Assembly: GCA_903930255.1 (NCBI GenBank)
Contig: CAIYYA010000175.1
Coordinates: 1-61,773, forward strand
DNA from: an uncultured beta proteobacterium
Lineage (GTDB): Bacteria > Pseudomonadota > Gammaproteobacteria > Burkholderiales > Burkholderiaceae_C
Reading direction: 5' to 3'
DNA: 61,773 bases
The notes under the pieces were generated by a model. That model was not told the DNA's origin. It was given only the letters and a program-made list of their open reading frames with translations, and did no database searches. Of the stretch, positions 35,666 to 50,429 are shown one piece after another; within the stretch, counting starts at the first letter, position 1, and each line of letters opens with the position of its first letter. The position numbers and the translations under genes are program-made.

Positions 35666-36970
35666 TTAAGCCCGCACCACCGCCAACCCTTGCCAATCTG
35701 TCGTATACCCAGGCGTACGCCGCTCCTGCTTCATATGCCACAGCCGCCGGTCACCCGCCAGTCCTGCGCTGGCCAGTGTTACCGCACCCCGTCCGAACCG
35801 CTGATTCACCGCATCCATTGCCTGCATCAACCGATTGCTTCCAGGGTCAGCCACATCGTCACCGAGCGCTAACTCCTGCTGAATCAAGTTTGCGGGCTGC
35901 AGGTCGAGCAGCATCACGCCTCCTTTGGCATAGCGGTAACCAGGTCGGTAAATCGCCTGCAATCCAAGCAGTGCTGCCTGAGTGATGGCGCGGCTGTCAT
36001 GGGTCGCTCGTCTGAGTGGCACTACCGTTGAGCGTGAATACTGCACGTCTTGCGTCCGAAAGGGACTGGTGCGAATGAATGTCAATACCTGACTGGCATG
36101 GCTGTTTTGCAGGCGCAATTTCTGTGCGGCTCGAATGGCAAATTCTGTGACGGCTTCTTGCAAGTCCGATAAATCCAGCACCGCATGACCAAAGCTACGT
36201 GTGCAGGCAATCTCCTGTTTGGCCACCGGCTCGTGCTCCAGCCCGATGCAATCGGTACCTTGCAGTTCACGCACAGTGCGCTCCAGCACCACAGACCAGC
36301 GCCGTTTGACCATGACGGGATCAAGTCGAGCCAGGTCGAGAACAGTGTGGATGCCGGCTTCTTTGAGTTGTGCACCGATGCGTCTGCCTACACCCCAAAC
36401 TTCACCAACCTCCGTGGCCAACATCAACGCATTGCGCTCTGCTGGCTCCAAATTGCCAATATTGCACACCTGGGAGTGGTGATCGGGGTAACTGCCCGGT
36501 TTGCGTTCCGCGGTCTTGGCAATGTGGTTGGCCAGTTTGGCCAGGGTTTTGCTGGGGCCAATCCCGATACCGCAGGCGATGCCGATCCATTTGAGGATGC
36601 GGTGACGGATTTTTCGGCTGCGCTCTGTCATGTCGCCCTTGATGCCGCTTAAGTCAATGAACGACTCGTCAATCGAATACACCTCTTGGCGGTGTCCCAG
36701 CCCTGCTGCCAGGCTCATCATGCGGTCGCTCATGTCGCCATACAGCGCAAAATTGGCCGATAACGCCACCAGCCCGTCTGATTCCTCGAAATGTCGAATT
36801 TGAAACCAGGGTGCACCCATCTTGATGCCCAGGGCTTTGGCTTCATTGGACCGAGCAATTGCACAGCCATCATTGTTGGACAACACCACGACGGGTCTGC
36901 CATTCAAACTGGGTCTGAATACGCGCTCACATGAAACGTAGAAATTGTTGCCATCGACCAGGGCGTACAT
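35666..36970 (-). CDS. umuC: DNA polymerase V catalytic subunit UmuC
   Basis: Y-family translesion polymerase of 434 residues. Opens with [18 protein letters not shown] (palm metal Asp and steric-gate region), then [32 protein letters not shown] (catalytic Asp-Glu), [30 protein letters not shown] and the C-terminal [13 protein letters not shown]. The chosen ATG is 11 bases downstream of the umuD stop; a longer in-frame reading overlaps umuD. Error-prone synthesis in the SOS response. Confidence 0.95.
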   Translation of the reverse strand: MYALVDGNNFYVSCERVFRPSLNGRPVVVLSNNDGCAIARSNEAKALGIKMGAPWFQIRHFEESDGLVALSANFALYGDMSDRMMSLAAGLGHRQEVYSIDESFIDLSGIKGDMTERSRKIRHRILKWIGIACGIGIGPSKTLAKLANHIAKTAERKPGSYPDHHSQVCNIGNLEPAERNALMLATEVGEVWGVGRRIGAQLKEAGIHTVLDLARLDPVMVKRRWSVVLERTVRELQGTDCIGLEHEPVAKQEIACTRSFGHAVLDLSDLQEAVTEFAIRAAQKLRLQNSHASQVLTFIRTSPFRTQDVQYSRSTVVPLRRATHDSRAITQAALLGLQAIYRPGYRYAKGGVMLLDLQPANLIQQELALGDDVADPGSNRLMQAMDAVNQRFGRGAVTLASAGLAGDRRLWHMKQERRTPGYTTDWQGLAVVRA

Positions 36971-36981
36971 GACCTGCGCAT

Positions 36982-37428
36982 TCAGACTTTGAACTGTTTG
37001 ATGGAAGCCACGACCACACCCCAAATCTCAACGGTTTGACCGTCGGCTGGGTTGATGTCTGGAAATGTCACGTTGGCTGCTTTGAGTTTCAAGCGTCCAG
37101 CACGTTGCCACAAGGTCTTGCAGACAAATTCACCATCGAGCATGGCAATGACAACATGGCCTGTGCGCGGTGTGATAGCGCGATCCACCAGCACCACATC
37201 GTTGTCAAAAATCCCCGCGTCTTTCATGGATTCACCGCGTACACGCAGCAAAAAGGTGGCTTGCGGGTGTTTGATCAACTGTGCCATCAAGTCAATTCGC
37301 TGCACCGCATGGTCTTCGGCTGGAGAAGGAAAGCCAGCCGCAATCCGACAGGGTATGGCGCTGACCAGGGTAGGCGCCAAGCTCAGCGCAACAGGTTGAT
37401 CGAGGGGTGAGCGAAGTGGTAGGTGCAT
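36982..37428 (-). CDS. umuD: DNA polymerase V subunit UmuD
   Basis: Self-cleaving partner of UmuC. With the ATG at 37428 the protein has 148 residues: an N-terminal arm, cleavage site Ala-Gly in [11 protein letters not shown], catalytic Ser in [13 protein letters not shown] and catalytic Lys in DGEFVCKTL. RecA-stimulated cleavage removes the arm to give UmuD'. The start is fixed by the SOS box at 37432-37451 immediately upstream, leaving almost no leader; an ATG at 37476, on the far side of the box, is less likely. Operon umuD-umuC. Confidence 0.92.
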   Translation of the reverse strand: MHLPLRSPLDQPVALSLAPTLVSAIPCRIAAGFPSPAEDHAVQRIDLMAQLIKHPQATFLLRVRGESMKDAGIFDNDVVLVDRAITPRTGHVVIAMLDGEFVCKTLWQRAGRLKLKAANVTFPDINPADGQTVEIWGVVVASIKQFKV

Positions 37429-37431
37429 AAA

Positions 37432-37451
37432 TACTGGCTTTTTAACCAGTA
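37432..37451 (-). promoter_or_regulatory. LexA (SOS) box of umuDC
   Basis: A perfect TACTG-N10-CAGTA palindrome with AT-rich spacer, matching the CTG-N10-CAG core of proteobacterial LexA sites. It ends 3 bases before the umuD ATG, so LexA would block initiation and the mRNA would have a very short or absent 5' leader. Confidence 0.85.
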
Positions 37452-37595
37452 TATGACAAGATTCGCATGGATGCATGGTTGATGTGCCTGTTTTCAGCAC
37501 AACCATCATGCGCACTAGCACGAATGGCCTGACAGTCTGACTTAGGACTGATTTGTTCGGATTATTAAAAATTAATTAAAATATCTAAGCATAAA

Positions 37596-37609
37596 TTGAT
37601 TCAAATCAA
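37596..37609 (+). promoter_or_regulatory. FNR/ANR binding site upstream of dcuB
   Basis: TTGATTCAAATCAA is an exact match to the FNR consensus TTGAT-N4-ATCAA. It lies 74 bases before the dcuB ATG, in a position suited to activation of a promoter in between, and fits oxygen-limited expression of a C4-dicarboxylate antiporter. The surrounding 37500-37680 is AT-rich with no other clear site. Confidence 0.85.
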
Positions 37610-37683
37610 ACGTAAGACGCGATGGAGTTAAGGGTTTACCCTAATACGGATTAAAGTCCAGTCTTCTTTCAAGGAGTGCAAAG

Positions 37684-39024
37684 ATGGATCTGTTTTTACA
37701 ACTTGCCGTTATTTTGGTTTGCCTGTTTTATGGTGCCAGAAAAGGCGGCGTAGCACTTGGTTTATTGGGCGGCATTGGGATCGTCATCATGACCTTCGTC
37801 TTTAATCTACCACCAGGCAAGCCGCCGGTAGATGTCATGCTAACCATCATTGCGGTGGTGGCAGCATCGGCCACTTTGCAGGCTTCGGGTGGACTCGAGG
37901 TGTTACTCAAGGGGGCTGAAAAGCTGCTGCGACGCAACCCCAAATACGTGTCGATATTGGCACCAGTTACGACCTGTCTGTTGACCATTCTGTGTGGTAC
38001 AGGTCACGTGGTTTACACCATGCTGCCGATCATTTACGACATTGCGATTAAAAATAACATTCGTCCGGAGCGCCCCATGGCCGCTTCTTCCATCTCAAGT
38101 CAGATGGGCATTCTGGCCAGTCCAGTGTCGGTAGCGGTGGTGTCATTGGTGGCTTTTCTGGCCAAAGCGCCAGTCAATGGCAATGTCATTGACTTCATTC
38201 AAGTGCTGTCCATCACGATTCCTTCCACGCTGGCAGGTGTGTTGATGATTGGCGTTTTTAGTTGGTTCCGAGGCAAAGATCTTGACGCTGACGAAGCGTT
38301 CCAAAAGCGCATCGCTGACCCTGCACAACGCAAAATTGTCTATGGTGAAAGTGCCACGCTGATGGGTAAAACACTGACATCGAGCCAATGGGTCGCCATG
38401 TGGATTTTTATCGGCTCGATCGTGGTCGTTGCATTATTGGGCGCCTTTCAATCGCTACGCCCCCTCGTCGGTGGCAAACCCCTGTCGATGGTGCTCAGCA
38501 TCCAAATGTTCATGTTGCTGGCGGGTGCGTTGATTATTTTGTTCACCAAAACCGACCCCTCTAGCATTGGCAAAACAGAAGTATTTCGTGCCGGCATGAT
38601 CGCTGTGGTGGCCGTATTTGGAATCGCTTGGATGGCTGACACCGTCTTTGAAGCGAATCTGCCAGTGCTCAAAGCCACGCTGACAGAGCTGGTGAAAACT
38701 CAACCTTGGACTTATGCGATTGCACTCTTGCTGGTGTCTAAACTCGTCAACTCGCAGGCCGCAGCGGTCAGCGCCATGGTGCCCGTGGGGTTGGCCATTG
38801 GCGTGCCACCGGGATACGTGGTGGCTTTTGCCGCAGCATCGTATGGCTATTACATTCTTCCGACCTATCCGAGCGATCTGGCAGCCATTCAGTTTGACCG
38901 CTCTGGCACCACCCACATTGGCAAGTATGTGATTAACCACAGCTTCATCTTGCCGGGGCTGATTGGGGTCAGCACATCCTGTCTGGTTGGTTATTTGCTG
39001 GCATCGATGAGTGGACTAATTTAA
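37684..39024 (+). CDS. dcuB: Anaerobic C4-dicarboxylate transporter DcuB
   Basis: Fumarate/succinate antiporter of anaerobic respiration; 446 residues, about 10-12 membrane helices. The sequence follows E. coli DcuB closely: [132 protein letters not shown]. The extended resemblance to DcuB over DcuA is from memory. AAGGAG ribosome site at 37671; FNR box upstream. No DcuSR or fumarate reductase genes are visible. Confidence 0.93.
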   Translation: MDLFLQLAVILVCLFYGARKGGVALGLLGGIGIVIMTFVFNLPPGKPPVDVMLTIIAVVAASATLQASGGLEVLLKGAEKLLRRNPKYVSILAPVTTCLLTILCGTGHVVYTMLPIIYDIAIKNNIRPERPMAASSISSQMGILASPVSVAVVSLVAFLAKAPVNGNVIDFIQVLSITIPSTLAGVLMIGVFSWFRGKDLDADEAFQKRIADPAQRKIVYGESATLMGKTLTSSQWVAMWIFIGSIVVVALLGAFQSLRPLVGGKPLSMVLSIQMFMLLAGALIILFTKTDPSSIGKTEVFRAGMIAVVAVFGIAWMADTVFEANLPVLKATLTELVKTQPWTYAIALLLVSKLVNSQAAAVSAMVPVGLAIGVPPGYVVAFAAASYGYYILPTYPSDLAAIQFDRSGTTHIGKYVINHSFILPGLIGVSTSCLVGYLLASMSGLI

Positions 39025-39057
39025 TGAGTGGGCGGTAGTGGAAGGTTCGCTGCAGAC

Positions 39058-39453
39058 TCAGGGTTTCACCATCGGCCAGCCACGCGCAGCCCACTGGCTC
39101 ATACCGCCATTGACGTAGCTGGCATTGCTGTAGCCCATGGACTGAAGCTGCTCAACCACTCTGGATGATCGGTTTTGTGTGTTGCAAATTACCAAAAATG
39201 GCTTGGATTTTGCAGCTGGTAGTTCACCCAGACGTTTGCCCAATTGACTCATGGGAACCAACAGGGCGCCTTTTGCCACGCCCGTGGCGTGCTCGCTGGT
39301 TTCGCGAATATCGACTACCACTAAGCTCGATTTTTCTAGAGCTGAGCGAGCCTCATCCAACGACACGGAAGGCGCAGCAGACCAAACACTGGCGTGCATG
39401 GCTAACAATGAACTGCCGATAAAAAGGGCTTTGATGAATTTTCGAGTGTTCAT
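39058..39453 (-). CDS. Periplasmic rhodanese-like protein
   Basis: The 131-residue protein starts at ATG 39453, giving a clear signal peptide (RKFIKALFIGSSLLAMHASVWSA); the longer upstream frame overlaps hemL. The single rhodanese domain has VVVDIRE, the active loop CNTQNRSSR with the persulfide-forming Cys, and the closing GGMSQWAARGWP. It could carry sulfane sulfur in the periplasm. Converges with dcuB; the relation to the sulfide-responsive genes near 52 kb is speculative. Confidence 0.88.
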   Translation of the reverse strand: MNTRKFIKALFIGSSLLAMHASVWSAAPSVSLDEARSALEKSSLVVVDIRETSEHATGVAKGALLVPMSQLGKRLGELPAAKSKPFLVICNTQNRSSRVVEQLQSMGYSNASYVNGGMSQWAARGWPMVKP

Positions 39454-39485
39454 AATTAATGGGAAATTAATGCTCTGAGGCTTGA

Positions 39486-39519
39486 TGGGTAAGCGCAAGA
39501 AGCTATTTTTTTGATAGTG
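39486..39519. repeat. Short dispersed intergenic repeat, copy 4
   Basis: Reverse complement reads ATAGCTTCTTGCGCTTACCC, matching the core of the repeat at 28421 and 50368. It bridges the 49-base hemL-rhodanese gap and slightly overlaps the hemL stop region. Truncated compared with the other copies. Confidence 0.45.
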
Positions 39520-40816
39520 ATTCAAAGACTTCTTGGGCCGCAGAAACTGTTTCTGCAATATCAGCATCGGTATGCGCTGCGCTGACAAAACCAGCTTCGT
39601 ACAAAGCTGGTGCGATGTAAACACCGCGGTCAAGCAGGCCATGAAAAAGTTGGTTAAAGCGTGCGCTGTCGGTCTTCATCACTTGGCCATAGTTTTGTGG
39701 CAGGCTGTCCAGCAGGTAAAAGCCCATCATGCCACCTTCGCTGTCACCACAAAAAGGAATGCCTGCAGAGGCTGCAGCCTGACTCAGTCCGCTAATCAGT
39801 GCTTTTGTTTTGCGTGTTAGTTCGTCAAAAAAGCCAGGTTTGCTGATTTCAGCCAGCGTCGCCAGCCCACAGGCAGTGGCGACTGGATTTCCAGAAAGGG
39901 TGCCAGCCTGGTAAACCGTGCCAAGTGGAGCCAGGTGCTCCATCACAGCACGCTTGGCACCAAAAGCAGCCAATGGCATACCACCGCCAATGACTTTGCC
40001 CATAACGGTCATGTCGGGTTCAAAGCCGGGGATCGCTTTGGCATAGACGCTTTGCGCGCCACCAAGGGCTACTCTGAAACCGGTCATGACCTCATCAAAC
40101 ACCAATAGTGCACCATATTCGGTGCACAGTTCGCGGCAGCGCTGCATGAAAGGCAGGGTTGCGCGCACAAAGTTCATGTTGCCGCAGATGGGCTCAATCA
40201 TCAGGCAGGCAATGTCTGCGCCCTGTGTTGCAAAAGCGGTTTCGAGTTGTTGAATATGGTTGTATTCCAGCACCACAGTGTGTTGAACTACTTCGGGTGG
40301 CACTCCAGCGCTAGTAGGGTTGCCAAAGGTGGCTAGTCCCGAGCCTGCTTTGACCAGCAGAGCATCGGCATGACCGTGGTAACAGCCTTCAAATTTGATG
40401 ATTTTGCTGCGTCCGGTGGCGCCACGAGCCAGCCGAATGGTGCTCATGGCGGCTTCTGTGCCTGAGCTCACCAGGCGCACCATGTCCATGCTGGGCATGA
40501 TTTTCAAAATTGCTTCGGCAAGCTCGACCTCGCGCTCGGTCGGTGCACCATATGAAAAGCCTTCGCAAACTGCATTCTGCACAGCTTGTACGACGGCGGG
40601 GTTGCCATGTCCCAAAATCATGGGTCCCCAGGACCCAATGTAGTCAATGTAACGCTGGCCATTGGCATCCCAGATATAAGCGCCCTGGGCGCGGCTGATA
40701 AAGCGCGGGGTGCCGCCAACCGCACGAAAAGCGCGCACCGGAGAATTCACGCCACCCGGAATAACTTGCTTGGCGCGCTCGAAAAGTTGTGTATTGCGGT
40801 CAATGACTTGGGTCAT
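39503..40816 (-). CDS. hemL: Glutamate-1-semialdehyde 2,1-aminomutase
   Basis: PLP enzyme that makes 5-aminolevulinate for haem. The 437 residues show [80 protein letters not shown] and [12 protein letters not shown] with the PLP lysine. Full length. It is transcribed away from pilG, with palindromic element copy C between them. Confidence 0.97.
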   Translation of the reverse strand: MTQVIDRNTQLFERAKQVIPGGVNSPVRAFRAVGGTPRFISRAQGAYIWDANGQRYIDYIGSWGPMILGHGNPAVVQAVQNAVCEGFSYGAPTEREVELAEAILKIMPSMDMVRLVSSGTEAAMSTIRLARGATGRSKIIKFEGCYHGHADALLVKAGSGLATFGNPTSAGVPPEVVQHTVVLEYNHIQQLETAFATQGADIACLMIEPICGNMNFVRATLPFMQRCRELCTEYGALLVFDEVMTGFRVALGGAQSVYAKAIPGFEPDMTVMGKVIGGGMPLAAFGAKRAVMEHLAPLGTVYQAGTLSGNPVATACGLATLAEISKPGFFDELTRKTKALISGLSQAAASAGIPFCGDSEGGMMGFYLLDSLPQNYGQVMKTDSARFNQLFHGLLDRGVYIAPALYEAGFVSAAHTDADIAETVSAAQEVFESLSKK

Positions 40817-40850
40817 GGTTTGATTTCCTGATAGAAGAATGTTGCATGGT

Positions 40851-41016
40851 TAGGAGGCTGTCGGACTTTCGGTGCATCAGCTGCAAACCGACCGCAGCGG
40901 CTCATTAGTCACCGTCTTTTTGACCAATAGCGAGGCTATTGGCCTGCAAATCCGGCAAAAACTGTGCTCGCTGGGGTCGATTTTCGTCTCGATGCCGAAA
41001 GTCCGACAGTCTCCTA
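40851..41016. mobile_element. Palindromic MITE-like element, copy C (best preserved)
   Basis: Complete 166-base unit: left end TAGGAGGCTGTCGGACTTTC, right end its near-perfect reverse complement CCGACAGTCTCCTA, and in the centre a perfect stem CCAATAGC-GAG-GCTATTGG (40924-40942). The halves are imperfect inverted copies over most of their length (for example GACCGCAGCGGCTC against GACCCCAGCGAGCA on the other strand). TA at both ends. No protein is encoded. Confidence 0.75.
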
Positions 41017-41182
41017 GTTGAAGATCACTGCGCTTGCTGTGCAAGGAGTTGATACTCTTGCGCAAGGATAGGGCAGAATAGCGTCGTCCAGAATCAAGCG
41101 TACAAGTCTTTACACTTTAATGCTGGTAGGCGCTGTTTCATGCTTATATTCTATTGGGATGCGTAATTGATGAAGCAACAAA
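41017..41182. other. Upstream region of the Pil-Chp operon
   Basis: With the preceding repeat this makes a 366-base gene-free stretch between hemL and pilG. It is AT-rich toward pilG (TTTACACTTTAATG near 41109, TTATATTCTATT near 41143) and must hold the operon promoter, but no single promoter is convincing. Nothing else seen. Confidence 0.5.
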
Positions 41183-41578
41183 ATGATTGAATCCAATTTG
41201 AAAATTCTGGTGGTGGATGACAGCAACACGATACGTCGCAGTGCTGAAATTTTTCTGAAAGCCGGACACCACGAGGTATTACTTGCCGAGGATGGTTTTG
41301 ATGCCCTGGCGAAGGTGAGCGACTACCACCCGGATCTTATTTTTTGTGACATTCTGATGCCGCGGCTCGATGGTTACCAGACCTGCGCCATCATCAAAAG
41401 AAATGCCAAATTTGCCAATGTTCCAATTGTCATGCTGTCTTCCAAAGACGGTATTTTTGACAAAGCGCGGGGTCGCATGGTGGGCGCGCAAGATTACTTA
41501 ACCAAGCCTTTTACCAAAGACCAGCTGCTGCAGGCTGTGCAGCAATTTGGTGTGGCGCTCCAAGAGGGTGACTTATGA
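41183..41578 (+). CDS. pilG: Twitching motility response regulator PilG
   Basis: Single receiver domain of 131 residues. Acidic pocket VVDDSNTIRRS, phospho-acceptor Asp in FCDILMPRLDGYQT, then VMLSSKDGIFDKARGRMVGAQDYLTKPF. In the Pil-Chp system it is phosphorylated by ChpA and promotes type IV pilus extension and cAMP signalling. First gene of pilG-pilH-pilI-pilJ-chpA; its stop overlaps the pilH start (ATGA). Confidence 0.94.
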   Translation: MIESNLKILVVDDSNTIRRSAEIFLKAGHHEVLLAEDGFDALAKVSDYHPDLIFCDILMPRLDGYQTCAIIKRNAKFANVPIVMLSSKDGIFDKARGRMVGAQDYLTKPFTKDQLLQAVQQFGVALQEGDL

Positions 41579-41940
41579 CAATTCAAAAAGTGTTAATTGT
41601 TGATGATTCAAAAACCGAGTTGCTGTTTCTTAGTGAGATGTTGAAAAAAAACGGACTAACCGTGCGCACGGCAGAAAATGCCGAAGAAGCGATGCGCCGA
41701 TTGGCTGAAGAAAAACCGGATCTGATTTTGATGGACGTTGTGATGCCCGGGCAAAATGGGTTCCAGCTGACACGCTCGATAACGCGCCAGCCCGATTACG
41801 CGCACATTCCGATCATCATGTGCACCAGTAAAAACCAGGAAACCGATCGTGTGTGGGGTTTGCGCCAAGGTGCCAAAGACTACATTACCAAGCCTGTCAA
41901 AGCGGCGGTTTTGATGGAAAAAATTCGAACTTTGCGCTAA
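41575..41940 (+). CDS. pilH: Twitching motility response regulator PilH
   Basis: Single receiver domain of 121 residues: IVDDSKTELLFLSEM, LMDVVMPGQNGFQ with the phospho-acceptor Asp, and IIMCTSKNQETDRVWGLRQGAKDYITKP. PilH is thought to act as phosphate sink or to favour pilus retraction. Coupled to pilG and followed 14 bases later by pilI. Confidence 0.94.
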   Translation: MTIQKVLIVDDSKTELLFLSEMLKKNGLTVRTAENAEEAMRRLAEEKPDLILMDVVMPGQNGFQLTRSITRQPDYAHIPIIMCTSKNQETDRVWGLRQGAKDYITKPVKAAVLMEKIRTLR

Positions 41941-41954
41941 TTTTGCAAGTCAAC

Positions 41955-42485
41955 ATGTCACGCAAGGAAAATCTCAAAGAATTGCAATCGCGCTTGGCGC
42001 AGCGACTGGCGCAGGCCAATGAAGCGGGCTCAGCGGCAACATGGCTGGCGGTCAGACTGGGACAGATGAACGCTCTGTTTGCTCTGACACAGGCGGGTGA
42101 AATTTTTAAACCGGTTGCCCTAACCCCTTTACCTTATGTGGCTTGGTGGTTTGCGGGCGTTGCTAATTTGCGTGGCACTTTGTATGGTGTGCTGGATCTG
42201 GCTGGGTTTTTGCAGCAGGTGCCTGAGCGCAGCCTGGCGTTGGATGCTTCGGCTGAGGCGCGCTTGCTGACTTTCAATGCTGAGTTGGAGATCAACTGTG
42301 CTTTGTGGGTGGACGCCTTGCTGGGTCTGCGCCGTGAAGATGCTTTTGTGAGTCGGCAGGCAGCGGCGCAGGGCGCTCCAGCCTATTGGGGCGAGCGTCT
42401 GACCGATGCGAACGGTGAGATTTGGCAGGAAATCAATTTGCGACAGTTGTCGCAGAGCGCTGCGTTTCTGGCGATTAGTGGATAA
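41955..42485 (+). CDS. pilI: CheW-like adaptor PilI
   Basis: Couples the PilJ receptor to ChpA. The ATG at 41955 gives 176 residues with a CheW domain (VRLGQMNALFALTQAGEIF, PYVAWWFAGVANLRGTLYGVLDLAGFL, LRREDAFV). A longer in-frame reading overlaps pilH in another frame and is unlikely. Position between pilH and pilJ is conserved in betaproteobacteria and Pseudomonas. Confidence 0.92.
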   Translation: MSRKENLKELQSRLAQRLAQANEAGSAATWLAVRLGQMNALFALTQAGEIFKPVALTPLPYVAWWFAGVANLRGTLYGVLDLAGFLQQVPERSLALDASAEARLLTFNAELEINCALWVDALLGLRREDAFVSRQAAAQGAPAYWGERLTDANGEIWQEINLRQLSQSAAFLAISG

Positions 42486-42509
42486 CTTGAACTTATTGAA
42501 GGTGATGTC

Positions 42510-44774
42510 ATGGCTTTAGTAGATCAACTCAAAAACCTGTTCAAGAAAAAGGTGAGCGATGAAGCGCAGGATTCGCGTTTGAGCTTGTCGGCTCCAGACG
42601 TTTCCTTGATGTCAACCGATGACGATTTGAAATCGGTTCCGGCTGAGGCCAGCACGGCAGCAGGTAGCGGACACTTGCCGGAGCCGGTTCCCGTTACGCA
42701 AGGCTCAGACCAGGTTAGCTTGCCATTTTTAGGCTACCGAACCGTTGTGCAGCATCAGCGCATTTTGTCAATCGGTTTGGGAGTATCGGTGCTTGTGTTT
42801 GGTTTTGTGACTTGGCTGGGGTTGAGTCAGTCGGCTCAGGTTACGCAGCAAATTGAGGCAACGGGTCAGGCTTTGATGCAATCGCAGCGTTTGGCCAAAT
42901 CGGTGTCACCTGCAGTGCAAGGTGACACCAAGGCGTTTGTCGAGCTTGCTGAAAGCGCTCAGGTGCTGACCAAGTCCGTGCGCGGAATGTTGCATGGTGA
43001 CAGCACACTCAATTTGTCGCCTTTGGCAGAAGATTTTTTGTCAGAGTTGGATGTTGCCAGTAAGTTGGTCGATCGTGCCGAAAAAAGCGTCGCAACGCTG
43101 CTGGGGCAACAAAAAAAGGTGATCGAACTAGGTGCTGCGCTGCGCTTGATCAGCCAGCAGTCGTCCGAGTTATCCGATAACGCCGAAGCCGTGTTGACCT
43201 TAAAAATGCAGCAAAATGCACCCGCATCCGAAGTCGCTGCCGCCGGCCAACTGGCCCTGTTAGGCCAGCGCATTGGCAATGCAAGCCATGTTTTTTTTGG
43301 GCCAACGGGCATCAAAACCGAATCCGTTGCGCGCTTTGGCAAAGATTTGATTTCTTTCAATGACATCGTTGCAGGTTTAAGTGAAGGCAATGCCGGCTTG
43401 CGCCTGAATTCCGCAACCGATGACTCAACACACGAGCTGTTGAGCAAAATACGCAGTCTTTTTGAGCAAACGCAAGTGCAGGCAGGGTTATTTTTGGCAA
43501 GTCAGCAAAGCCTGCTGCTGGCACGCGAGGCGCAGTTGCTGATCGTGTCCGATAGCACTGCCCTGCGCAATAGTCTTCAAAGTTTACAAACAGCTTTGTC
43601 TGAGCAGTCGGGCTTGGGTGTCGGGTTGTTGCTGTCGTTGTTGGTAAGTGCTTTGTTGACTGTGCTCTGCGTGATGGGTCTGTCTTTTGTGCAACTGCAA
43701 CACAGTCGATTGCAGCAACATCATTCAGAGGCGCAAGAGCAACAGGCATTGCGCCATGAACAAGAAGCCAAACGGGTGAATGATGCCAACCAGGCCGCCA
43801 TTTTGCGTTTGATGAACGAGTTGCAATCGGTTGCTGAAGGCGATTTGACACAGGTGGCAACCGTGACCGAAGACATTACAGGGGCGATTGCCGATTCGGT
43901 CAATTACACGGTAGAAGAATTGCGCTCGCTGGTGGGCAATGTGCAAAGCACGGTTGCTCGGGTGGCACAGACCACTTCGGATGTCGACATGACCTCGACC
44001 GAATTGTTGGCTGCCTCGAATGAGCAGTTGCATGAGATTCGCGAAGCGGGTCGATCGGTTGTAGATATGGCTTCACGCATCAATTTGGTTTCGGCACAGG
44101 CACAGGCTTCAGCTGACGTTGCAAGGCAGTCGTTAAAAGCGGCTGAAGTGGGCTTGCAAGCAGTGCAAGACTCGATTGGCGGGATGAACACCATTCGTGA
44201 CCAGATTCAGGAAACTGCCAAGCGCATCAAGCGGCTAGGCGAGTCCTCGCAAGAAATCGGTGAAATAACAGAGCTGATTTCTGATATCACCGAGCAAACC
44301 AATGTGCTGGCGCTGAATGCCGCCATTCAGGCGGCTTCGGCCGGCGAGGCAGGGCGCGGATTCTCTGTGGTGGCAGAAGAGGTGCAGCGCTTGGCAGAGC
44401 GTTCAGCCGATGCGACGCGCCAGATCGCAGCGCTGGTGAAAGCCATTCAAACGGATACACAAGATGCTATTGGCGCAATGGAACGCTCAACCCAAGGCGT
44501 TGTGGAAGGCGCCAAGCTCTCAGACCATGCGGGTACGGCATTGAGCGAAATCGATCAGGTGTCGCGTCGCCTGGCCGAACTGATTGAGCAGATTTCAGCC
44601 ACCACGTTGCATGAGGCTAATTTGGCCAACAATGTGGCGGGCGACATTCAGCACATTTTTGCGGTAACCGAACAAACCGGCGAGGGCACACGCTCCACCG
44701 CTGCGCAGGTGCGCGAATTATCCAAAATGGCCGAAGAACTGCGCCAGTCGGTGGCACGGTTTCGCATTGCCTGA
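42510..44774 (+). CDS. pilJ: Type IV pilus chemoreceptor PilJ
   Basis: Methyl-accepting protein of 754 residues. A cytoplasmic N-terminal extension (about 85 residues) precedes helix 1 (LSIGLGVSVLVFGFVTWLGL). The periplasmic part has PilJ-type helical modules (SQRLAKSVSPAV, LALLGQRIGNAS), helix 2 lies near 375-400 (LGVGLLLSLLVSALLTVL), then HAMP and the signalling tip EQTNVLALNAAIQAASAGEA with VVAEEVQRLAERS. Senses pilus or surface contact in relatives. Confidence 0.94.
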   Translation: MALVDQLKNLFKKKVSDEAQDSRLSLSAPDVSLMSTDDDLKSVPAEASTAAGSGHLPEPVPVTQGSDQVSLPFLGYRTVVQHQRILSIGLGVSVLVFGFVTWLGLSQSAQVTQQIEATGQALMQSQRLAKSVSPAVQGDTKAFVELAESAQVLTKSVRGMLHGDSTLNLSPLAEDFLSELDVASKLVDRAEKSVATLLGQQKKVIELGAALRLISQQSSELSDNAEAVLTLKMQQNAPASEVAAAGQLALLGQRIGNASHVFFGPTGIKTESVARFGKDLISFNDIVAGLSEGNAGLRLNSATDDSTHELLSKIRSLFEQTQVQAGLFLASQQSLLLAREAQLLIVSDSTALRNSLQSLQTALSEQSGLGVGLLLSLLVSALLTVLCVMGLSFVQLQHSRLQQHHSEAQEQQALRHEQEAKRVNDANQAAILRLMNELQSVAEGDLTQVATVTEDITGAIADSVNYTVEELRSLVGNVQSTVARVAQTTSDVDMTSTELLAASNEQLHEIREAGRSVVDMASRINLVSAQAQASADVARQSLKAAEVGLQAVQDSIGGMNTIRDQIQETAKRIKRLGESSQEIGEITELISDITEQTNVLALNAAIQAASAGEAGRGFSVVAEEVQRLAERSADATRQIAALVKAIQTDTQDAIGAMERSTQGVVEGAKLSDHAGTALSEIDQVSRRLAELIEQISATTLHEANLANNVAGDIQHIFAVTEQTGEGTRSTAAQVRELSKMAEELRQSVARFRIA

Positions 44775-44811
44775 TGCCCAGCATTGCCTGTGTTGATGGA
44801 TGGAAGTCGTG

Positions 44812-50340
<5,529 letters not shown>

Positions 50341-50367
50341 ATGAGGCCTTATTAGACCCTATGAATA

Positions 50368-50429
50368 AAATGCTTAATAGTCTTGTAGCGCATGCACAGC
50401 AAGCGTGAGAAGCTATATAAATTATAGCT
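50368..50429. repeat. Short dispersed intergenic repeat, copy 5
   Basis: Reverse complement contains TATAGCTTCTCACGCTTGCTG followed by TGCATGCGCTACAAGAC, clearly akin to 28421-28475. Fills the gap between the converging chpA and phrB genes. An added short palindrome (AGCTATATAAATTATAGCT) lies at the phrB side. Confidence 0.5.
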
